From positions 1-5,545 of the forward strand of contig VBDL01000316.1 of assembly GCA_005884255.1 (NCBI GenBank): a stretch of DNA of 5,545 nt. Reading direction: 5' to 3'. The notes below the pieces were generated by a model that searched no databases, was not told where the DNA came from, and saw nothing but the letters and a program-made list of their open reading frames with translations. Made by a program: the position numbers and the translations under genes. Below, piece by piece: positions 1-4,868 of this stretch. Every line of letters starts with the position of its first letter. Within the stretch, counting starts at the first letter, position 1. Source of the stretch: Betaproteobacteria bacterium. GTDB lineage: Bacteria; Pseudomonadota; Gammaproteobacteria; Burkholderiales; Burkholderiaceae_C.

Positions 1-190
1 GCAGCGCGTGCGCACCGGCTTCATCTGGGTCAACAGCTTCGGCATCCGCGACCTCGCGGCGCCCTTCGGCGGCATCAAACGCAGCGGCATCGGCCGCGAG
101 GGCGGCGACTGGAGCTTCGAGTTCTTCTGCGACGTGAAGGATGTGGTCGTGCCGAAGAAGCCGTTCCGCGCCAGTTTTTCTCAGAGGTAA
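1..190 (+). CDS. hpaE: Semialdehyde dehydrogenase, C-terminal end (HpaE-like, partial)
   Basis: Only the last 62 codons are in the window; the reading phase begins at base 2 and the stop is TAA 188-190. The visible part has the C-terminal signature of NAD-dependent aldehyde dehydrogenases of the hydroxymuconic-semialdehyde group: the WVNSF segment, then RDLAAPFGGIKRSGIGREGG, then an EFF...VKDVVV ending. This resembles HpaE (5-carboxymethyl-2-hydroxymuconate semialdehyde dehydrogenase), which oxidises the ring-cleavage product of 3,4-dihydroxyphenylacetate to the diacid in the cytoplasm. The catalytic Cys and Glu lie upstream of the window and cannot be checked. The hydroxymuconic-semialdehyde dehydrogenases of catechol pathways (XylG/DmpC) share this signature, so the HpaE assignment rests partly on the HpaD-like gene that starts 3 nt downstream. 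The family call is firm and the exact substrate is inferred. Confidence 0.8.
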   Translation, partial: QRVRTGFIWVNSFGIRDLAAPFGGIKRSGIGREGGDWSFEFFCDVKDVVVPKKPFRASFSQR

Positions 191-193
191 ACC

Positions 194-1069
194 ATGGGAC
201 AGATCGTCGGCGCGGCCATCGTGTCGCACCACCCGGGCCTGATGCAGTGCGAGGAGTTCCGCGTGATGCAAGGCAACGGCGCGGACTCCGACCTCATCGC
301 CGGCTACGAGCGTGTGCGCAAGCAGATCGATGCGGTGCAGCCCGACGTATTGCTGATCTTCGACACGCACTGGTTCACCACCGGCTACCACCTCGTCGAC
401 GGCGGCAAGCATTACGCGGGCAAGTACATCTCGGAAGAGATGCCGTGGTACCTCTATGGCGTGCCCTACGACTACGACGGCTGCCCCGAGCTCGCGCGCA
501 GCGTCGAGCGCGTCGCGCGCGAGCGCAAGGTCCAGTCGCGCGGCGTGTTCGACCCCGACCTGCCGCGCCACTATCCGACCATCAACCTGGTCGCCAAGCT
601 GGCGCGCGGCGAGAGGGTCGTCTCGGTCAGTTCGTGCCAGAACTGCCGCCCCGAGCACTACCTGCAAAGCGGCGAGGTGATCGCCGAGGCCATCGCGCGC
701 AGCGATTGGCGCGTCGTGCTGCTCGCCTCGGGTGCCTTGAGCCACCGCTTCAACCAGATCGACTGGAAGCCGAATCACCCGCGCATCTTCCACGAGAGCA
801 ACGTGTCTCGCCCGGAGAACATCGCCAGCGACAAGCAGGCGGTGGAGCTCTTCAAGCAGGGCCGGCACGACCTCGTGCTCGAGCGCTGGGACGGCGAGTA
901 CCGCAAGGTCTTCTGGGAGGCCTTCGGCGCGCACTACCTGCAGATGGTCGGCGCGCTCGGCAGCGCGAACTGCCGCATTCCCGGCACGCCACTGTCGGAC
1001 TATGAGAATGCGCGCGGCACCGGCAACATCCACGTCTGGTTCGACGTGCTGAACCGAGGCATCGCATGA
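194..1069 (+). CDS. hpaD: Class III extradiol ring-cleavage dioxygenase, 3,4-dihydroxyphenylacetate 2,3-dioxygenase type
   Basis: This 291-residue protein belongs to the LigB/HpaD superfamily of non-haem Fe(II) dioxygenases, and its length is normal for the group. Such enzymes open a catechol ring next to the hydroxyls to give a semialdehyde, which the upstream dehydrogenase would oxidise. From remembered alignment to E. coli HpaD and LigB, the metal ligands are His12 (SHHP), His59 (FDTHW) and Glu242 (WEAFG), with His184 (LASGALSHRF) as the likely acid-base residue. Other HpaD-like stretches are the EEMPWYLYGVPYDYDGCPEL region (residues 81-100) and GTGNIHVWF near the C-terminus. The ATG start is supported by an AGAGG ribosome site (183-187) 6 nt upstream, lying inside the end of the dehydrogenase gene, so coupling is likely. 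The stop overlaps the next start as ATGA. There is no sign of damage. The substrate is inferred from family and neighbours; a related substituted catechol is possible. Confidence 0.87.
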   Translation: MGQIVGAAIVSHHPGLMQCEEFRVMQGNGADSDLIAGYERVRKQIDAVQPDVLLIFDTHWFTTGYHLVDGGKHYAGKYISEEMPWYLYGVPYDYDGCPELARSVERVARERKVQSRGVFDPDLPRHYPTINLVAKLARGERVVSVSSCQNCRPEHYLQSGEVIAEAIARSDWRVVLLASGALSHRFNQIDWKPNHPRIFHESNVSRPENIASDKQAVELFKQGRHDLVLERWDGEYRKVFWEAFGAHYLQMVGALGSANCRIPGTPLSDYENARGTGNIHVWFDVLNRGIA

Positions 1070-1970
1070 TCGAGGTCCCCTTCCCCTTGCCTGCCGTGCT
1101 GCACGGCCCGCGCGTCGAGCGCCGCCATGTGATCGCCAACGGCAGCCCTTGCTGGGGCACGGTCGACGGCGACGCGCTGCGGCTCGACGACGGCCGCATG
1201 GCGTCGCTCGATGGCGTGCAGCACCTGCCGCCATGCACGCCGAGCAAGATCATCTGCGTGCACCTGTCGTACAGCTCGCGCGGCATCGAGACGCGCAACA
1301 ATGCGAAGCCGACCGAGACGCCGACCTACTTCATGAAGCCGACCACCGCGCTGAACCACCACCGCGGCGAGCTGCTGAAGCCGGCCGACTGCAGCTATCT
1401 CAACTACGAGGGCGAGTACGCGGTGATCATCGGCAAGGTCTGCCGCAACGTGACGCCCGACGAGGCCTGGGACCACATGGCCGGCTTCGCGCCGGCGCTG
1501 GACATGGGCCTGCAGAACTTCCGCGACACCGACCAGGGCTCGATGCTGCGCGTCAAAGGCGCCGATGGCCTGCTGCCGCTCGGGCCCGGCATCGTCAGCG
1601 GCACACGTATCGCAACGGCGAGCTGGTGCAGGAGGCGCACATCGGCGAGGAGATGGTCTGGGGCCCGCACTACATGGTGGCCGACATCGCGCGGCACATC
1701 ACGCTGCTGCCCGGCGACGTGATCCTCACCGGCACGCCCTGCCATTCGCGCTCGCTCGAGGTGGGTGACACGGTCGAGGTGGAGATCAGCGGGATCGGGC
1801 GCTTGAGCAGCCGCGTGGCCGCCGGCCCGGTGCCGCGTGCGTCCGCGCTCGGCGTGGGCCATGCGCCGACCGACAGCGCCGAGGTGCGCCGCGTCGCGCT
1901 CGGCTTCGACGAGCGCGTGCCCGAGCGCTTCAAAGAGGGCTGTCGAAAGGCGAGCGAGAGACAGCGATGA
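1066..1970 (+). pseudogene. Fumarylacetoacetate hydrolase-family gene (HpaG-like), frame-disrupted
   Basis: FAH-fold enzymes of meta pathways isomerise, decarboxylate or hydrolyse the oxo-diacid made after ring cleavage. Residues 1-179 (1066-1602) carry a short N-terminal region, PSKIICVHLSYSSR, FMKPTTAL, YEGEYAVIIGK (metal-binding EGE) and LRVKGADGLLPLGPGIVSG. The family sequence then continues in another frame from about 1605: TYRNGELVQE, IGEEMVWG, HITLLPGDVILTGTP and the VGDTVEVEISGIGRL ending, to the TGA at 1968-1970. The original frame runs into foreign sequence and stops at 1720-1722. Relatives have roughly 9-12 residues between VSG and TYRNG; here only two bases (AC, 1603-1604) remain, so a deletion of about 25-34 nt fits better than a single indel. 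The start is backed by GAGG (1056-1059) and by the ATGA overlap with the dioxygenase gene. A 5' fragment of 218 residues could be made but lacks the C-terminal half. An assembly error is not excluded. Confidence 0.8.
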
Positions 1971-2926
1971 AGGTCTGCATCGTAGGCGCCGGCGCGATCG
2001 GCGGATTCATCGGCACGCGGCTCGCCGTCGCGGGCCGTGCTGAAGTCAGCGCCATCGCGCGCGGCGCGACGCTGGCCGCGCTGCGCGAGCGCGGCTGGCG
2101 CTTGCAGGAGGCGGGCGGCCTGCTGCAGGCGCCGGCGCGCGCCAGCGACAGCGCGGGCCAGCTCGGCGTGCAGGATCTCGTCGTCATCGCCGTCAAGGGG
2201 CCGGCACTGGCCTCCGTCGCGCAAGCCATCGGGCCGCTGCTCGGGCCGCAAACCCTCGTGCTGCCGGCGATGAACGGCGTGCCCTGGTGGTTCGAGCCGC
2301 TGCAAAGCGTCGACCCGGGCGGCGCGATCGCACAGGCCATCCCGCTGCAGCACGTGATCGGCTGCGTGGTGCACGCGAGCACGTCCACGCCCGAGCCCGG
2401 CCTGGTGCAGCACCGCATGGGCCGCGGGCTGATCATCGGCGAGCCGGCCGGCGGCCACAGCGAGCGCGTGCAGCGCGTGGCCGAGCTGCTCACGCACGCC
2501 GGCTTCGAGGTCACGCCGTCGGCCAACGTGCGCTACGACATCTGGTACAAGCTGTGGGGCAACCTGACGATGAACCCGGTGTCCGCGCTCACCGGCGCCA
2601 CCATCGACCGCGTGCTCGCCGACCCGCTGGTGCGCGCGTTCTGCTCCGCGGCGATGCGGGAAGCCGCGGCGATCGGCTCCGCCATCGGCTGCGCGATCGC
2701 GCAAACGCCGGAAGACCGCCACGCCGTCACGGCCAAACTTGGCGCCTTCAGGACCTCGATGCTGCAGGACGTGGAAGCCGGCCGCGCGATCGAGCTCGAC
2801 GCGCTGGTCACCGCGGTGCAGGAACTCGGCCAGCGCCACGGCGTACCGACACCGAACATCGACGCGCTGCTCGGCCTCACGCGCCTGTTCGCCCGCACGC
2901 GCGGGCTGTACCCCGACGATCGCTGA
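1967..2926 (+). CDS. 2-dehydropantoate 2-reductase family protein (PanE/ApbA-like)
   Basis: This 319-residue cytoplasmic protein has the two-domain ketopantoate reductase layout. An N-terminal Rossmann fold for NADP(H) carries GAGAIGG at residues 7-13, and Asn103 (AMNGV) lies in the position of the conserved active-site Asn. The C-terminal helical domain has the expected catalytic Lys195 (WYKLWGNL), Asn199, and Glu276 within SMLQDVEAGRAIELD. The classical enzyme reduces ketopantoate to pantoate for coenzyme A synthesis. Here the gene overlaps the FAH-family gene by ATGA, so it looks like an operon member; paralogues in catabolic operons may act on other 2-oxo acids, and I do not assign the panE symbol. 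A modest GAGAG ribosome site (1956-1960) sits 6 nt before the ATG. Because the FAH reading frame now ends at 1722, ribosomes from that gene would no longer arrive at this start, so expression may rely on the gene's own site. The ORF is intact. Confidence 0.88.
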   Translation: MKVCIVGAGAIGGFIGTRLAVAGRAEVSAIARGATLAALRERGWRLQEAGGLLQAPARASDSAGQLGVQDLVVIAVKGPALASVAQAIGPLLGPQTLVLPAMNGVPWWFEPLQSVDPGGAIAQAIPLQHVIGCVVHASTSTPEPGLVQHRMGRGLIIGEPAGGHSERVQRVAELLTHAGFEVTPSANVRYDIWYKLWGNLTMNPVSALTGATIDRVLADPLVRAFCSAAMREAAAIGSAIGCAIAQTPEDRHAVTAKLGAFRTSMLQDVEAGRAIELDALVTAVQELGQRHGVPTPNIDALLGLTRLFARTRGLYPDDR

Positions 2927-2950
2927 CTGCAGGCACGTCCGATGTATGAT
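2923..2950 (+). promoter_or_regulatory. Candidate sigma-70 promoter for vapBC
   Basis: A -35-like CTGACT (2923-2928, 4 of 6 to consensus, overlapping the stop of the upstream reductase gene) is followed after 16 nt by TATGAT (2945-2950, 5 of 6). Transcription would start near 2957, leaving a leader of about 20 nt before the vapB ATG. TATAGA (2954-2959) is an alternative -10. The -10 box lies within the left arm of the inverted repeat, as expected if a bound repressor blocks the polymerase. It is predicted only from sequence. Confidence 0.4.
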
Positions 2951-2981
2951 GTGTATAGATACAGCACCTCATACACATCAT
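2946..2981 (+). promoter_or_regulatory. Inverted-repeat operator in front of vapB
   Basis: ATGATGTGTAT (2946-2956) and ATACACATCAT (2971-2981) form a perfect 11-bp inverted repeat with a 14-nt spacer. The right arm includes the A and T of the vapB start codon (ATG 2980-2982). Nested inside, TGTAT (2952-2956) and ATACA (2959-2963) form a second, tight inverted pair, and another TGTAT lies at 2943-2947. The site is markedly AT-richer than its surroundings. VapB-family antitoxins usually repress their own operon, alone or with VapC, by binding such repeats, so this is the natural operator candidate. In RNA the arms could also pair and hide the start codon. Confidence 0.7.
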
Positions 2982-3237
2982 GCGCACGAACATCGTCATC
3001 GATGACGCCTTGCTCGAGGCCGCGATGAAGGCCGGCCCGTTCAGCACCAAGAAGGAAGCAGTCGAGGCCGGCCTGCGCTTGCTCGCGCGCCAAGCGGCCT
3101 ATCGCGAGATCCTTGCGCTGCGCGGCAAGCTGCGCTGGGACGATGCGCCGAAGACGGCGTCGCCGATGGTGGCCGAGCCTCGCGCGGCCTATGCGGCGCG
3201 CAAGGCGGCCAAGTCCGGCGGCGGGCGCAAGGCGTGA
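2980..3237 (+). CDS. vapB: VapB-family antitoxin
   Basis: This 85-residue protein begins with MRTNIVIDDALLEAAM, the typical start of VapB antitoxins: a short DNA-binding beta strand, then helix 1. A second helix follows (STKKEAVEAGLRLLAR, residues 22-37). Next comes the toxin-contacting segment with ALRGKLRWD (residues 46-54), a hallmark of the group. It should neutralise the PIN-domain toxin encoded directly downstream and bind the operator in front of the gene. The start is well fixed: an in-frame TAG at 2956-2958 precedes it and ATG 2980 is the first start codon after it. No Shine-Dalgarno sequence is visible in the short leader, so initiation may be weak or near-leaderless. The C-terminus is longer than I expect for the family and ends in a basic Ala/Lys-rich tail, RAAYAARKAAKSGGGRKA. 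The stop overlaps the vapC start as GTGA. Confidence 0.88.
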   Translation: MRTNIVIDDALLEAAMKAGPFSTKKEAVEAGLRLLARQAAYREILALRGKLRWDDAPKTASPMVAEPRAAYAARKAAKSGGGRKA

Positions 3238-3635
3238 TCCTCGTCGACTCGTCGGTCTGGATCGCCTTCTTCAATGGCCGTTCCGCCGAGGCGGTCGATC
3301 GGCTGGCTGACCTGCTGGCGGACGGCAGCGCGCCGCTGGGCATGCCGGACCTCGTGCTGTTCGAGGTGCTGCGCGGCTTTCGGCACGAGCAGGACTTCCA
3401 GGCCGCGCGCCGCACCTTGGCCGCGCTGCCGGTGGTGCCCATCGGCGGTGAGGACGAAGCGCTGCGCGCGGCGCAGCACTATCGCGCATTGCGCGCCGCC
3501 GGCATCACGGTGCACAGCCCGATCGACGTGCTGCTGGCCAGCTACTGCATCGAGCATGACCACGCGCTGCTGCATGCCGACCGCGATTTCGATGCGATCG
3601 AACGCCTGCGCGGGCTCAAGGTTTGGCGGCACTGA
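3234..3635 (+). CDS. vapC: VapC-family PIN-domain ribonuclease toxin
   Basis: This 133-residue protein has the standard PIN-domain layout and size. It opens with MILVDSSVWIAFF, and the acidic Mg-binding residues are in place: Asp5, Glu44 (LFEVLRG), Asp98 (SPIDVLLA) and Asp116 with Asp118 (LLHADRDFD). VapC toxins are Mg-dependent endoribonucleases, commonly cutting tRNA or rRNA, and are held inactive by VapB; the specific RNA target cannot be read from the sequence. The start is GTG at 3234, overlapping the vapB stop by 4 nt, so translation is probably coupled to antitoxin synthesis. All catalytic residues are intact, so the toxin should be active if released. Its last 20 bp overlap the 3' end of the oppositely oriented flavoprotein gene, leaving no room for a terminator between the two. 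Confidence 0.9.
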   Translation: MILVDSSVWIAFFNGRSAEAVDRLADLLADGSAPLGMPDLVLFEVLRGFRHEQDFQAARRTLAALPVVPIGGEDEALRAAQHYRALRAAGITVHSPIDVLLASYCIEHDHALLHADRDFDAIERLRGLKVWRH

Positions 3636-4728
3636 GCAGCCCGGCCACCCATTCGCCGATCGCCAGTGACGCGGTGAGACCCGGCGACTCGATGCCGAAC
3701 AGGTTCACGAGGCCCGCCACGCCGTGCTCGGCCGGCCCCTGGATCAAGAAGTCGCGTGCCGCCTCGCCCGACCCATGCAGCTTGGGCCGGATGCCGGCAT
3801 AGGCGGGCGACAGCGCGCCGTCGGGTAGCGCCGGCCAGTACGCGCGGATGGCGCCGTAGAAGCACTCGGCGCGCCGCGGATCGACGCCGTAGTCCAGCCG
3901 CTCGACCCATTCGACGTCGGGCCCGAAGCGCGCCTGGCCGCCGAGGTCCAGCGTCAGGTGCACGCCGAGGCCGTGCGCCTCGGGGATCGGATAGATCAGC
4001 CGCGAGAACGGCGAGCGGCCGGCCAGCGCGTAGTAGTTGCCCTTGGCATAGTGCGCCGGCGGCACCTGGCCCGGCGGGAAGCCTTGCAGCGCGCGCGCCA
4101 GCGCCTGCGCGTGCAGGCCGGCGCTGTTGACGACGCGCCGCGCCTTCAGGCGCATCGGCTCATCGCCGGCCACGTCGAGCTCGATGCCGTCCCCGGCGAT
4201 GCGCCCGCCGGTCACCGGGCTGCGCAACGCGAGCATCGCGCCATGCGCCTCGGCATCGCCCTGCAGCGACAGCATCAGCGCGTGGCTGTCGATGACGCCG
4301 GTGGACGGCGATTCGAGCGCGGCCACGCAATCCAGCGCCGGCTCGCGGCCCAGCGCCTCGCCGCGCGACAGCACGCGCAGATCGTGCACGCCGTTGGCTG
4401 CGGCCTTCTCGCGGATGGCCTGCATCTCGCCGAGCTGCTCATTCGACGTGGCGACGATCAGCTTGCCGCAGCGCCGATAGGGCACGCCGTGCGCGTCGCA
4501 ATAGGCGTACAGCAACTCCTTGCCGCGCACGCACAGCCTCGCCTTCAGCGAGCCTGGCGCGTAGTAGATGCCGGCGTGGATGACCTCGCTGTTGCGCGAA
4601 CTGGTGGCCGTGCCGATCGCGCTTTCCGCTTCGAGCACGACGACCTCGCGTCCATCCAGCGCCAGCGCGCGCGCAACGGCCAGGCCCACCACGCCAGCAC
4701 CGATGACGGCGGTGTCGATTTCTTCCAT
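3616..4728 (-). CDS. FAD-dependent oxidoreductase of the L-2-hydroxyglutarate oxidase/dehydrogenase (DAO) family
   Basis: The chosen start (ATG, complement of 4726-4728) gives a 370-residue protein. The N-terminus has the FAD-binding Rossmann motif GAGVVG (residues 10-15) with Glu33 at the end of the second strand for the ribose, followed by TSSRNSEVIHAGIYY (residues 42-56). A second cofactor segment is VVNSAGLHA (199-207). Substrate-domain stretches AKGNYYAL, LIYPIPE and GLGVHLTLDLGGQARFGPD follow, and the C-terminus has AGIRPKLHG and GIESPGLTASLAIGEW (345-360), which matches the L2HGDH/LhgO pattern. These enzymes oxidise L-2-hydroxy acids, classically L-2-hydroxyglutarate to 2-oxoglutarate, passing electrons to oxygen or quinone; the actual substrate here is unproven. 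An upstream start at 4863 is possible by frame, but its extra 45 residues are unlike the family and would fill the divergent promoter region. No good ribosome site is visible before 4728. Confidence 0.85.
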   Translation of the reverse strand: MEEIDTAVIGAGVVGLAVARALALDGREVVVLEAESAIGTATSSRNSEVIHAGIYYAPGSLKARLCVRGKELLYAYCDAHGVPYRRCGKLIVATSNEQLGEMQAIREKAAANGVHDLRVLSRGEALGREPALDCVAALESPSTGVIDSHALMLSLQGDAEAHGAMLALRSPVTGGRIAGDGIELDVAGDEPMRLKARRVVNSAGLHAQALARALQGFPPGQVPPAHYAKGNYYALAGRSPFSRLIYPIPEAHGLGVHLTLDLGGQARFGPDVEWVERLDYGVDPRRAECFYGAIRAYWPALPDGALSPAYAGIRPKLHGSGEAARDFLIQGPAEHGVAGLVNLFGIESPGLTASLAIGEWVAGLLSAAKP

Positions 4729-4783
4729 GCACCGAGTGTGCAGCACCCAGGGCGGTGCCGCCCGGCGCCCCTTTGGCTTCGAC

Positions 4784-4801
4784 TGTGTCAGCCTCGACAC
4801 A
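4784..4801. promoter_or_regulatory. Inverted repeat in the divergent intergenic region
   Basis: TGTGTC (4784-4789) and GACACA (4796-4801) form a perfect 6-bp inverted repeat with a 6-nt spacer, so the half-sites are 12 bp apart centre to centre. It lies in the 140-bp region (4729-4868) between the two divergent gene starts, where a shared regulator could bind. I find no convincing -35/-10 pair on either strand here. A 6-bp dyad can arise by chance, so the regulatory reading is tentative. Confidence 0.35.
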
Positions 4802-4868
4802 TGGCCGGGATGAAGCAGAAACGCGCGGCCCCTAGGCTGGCGGGCATCGACTTCACGAGCCACGCCTC

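Noticed and set aside
1066..1722. Treating the 218-residue frame as a complete short FAH-family enzyme
   Set aside because: Its last 39 residues after VSG are unlike the family, while the true continuation is present in another frame immediately downstream.
1670..2839. 389-codon open frame on the - strand opposite the FAH and reductase genes
   Set aside because: Its product is His/Arg/Ala-rich with no family resemblance, while the + strand carries clear FAH and PanE-family proteins; long antisense frames are common in very GC-rich DNA.
2891..2906. GCCCGC-ACGC-GCGGGC hairpin near the end of the reductase gene as a terminator
   Set aside because: It lies within coding sequence before the stop and has no following T-run; GC-rich dyads of this size are expected by chance here.
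4750..4763. GGGCGG-TG-CCGCCC near-perfect palindrome in the divergent region
   Set aside because: The loop is only 2 nt, there is no T-run on either side, and such GC palindromes are frequent at this base composition.
4729..4863. N-terminal extension of the flavoprotein to an ATG at 4863
   Set aside because: The added 45 residues do not resemble the family, whose Rossmann strand starts right after the internal Met, and they would occupy the whole divergent promoter region.
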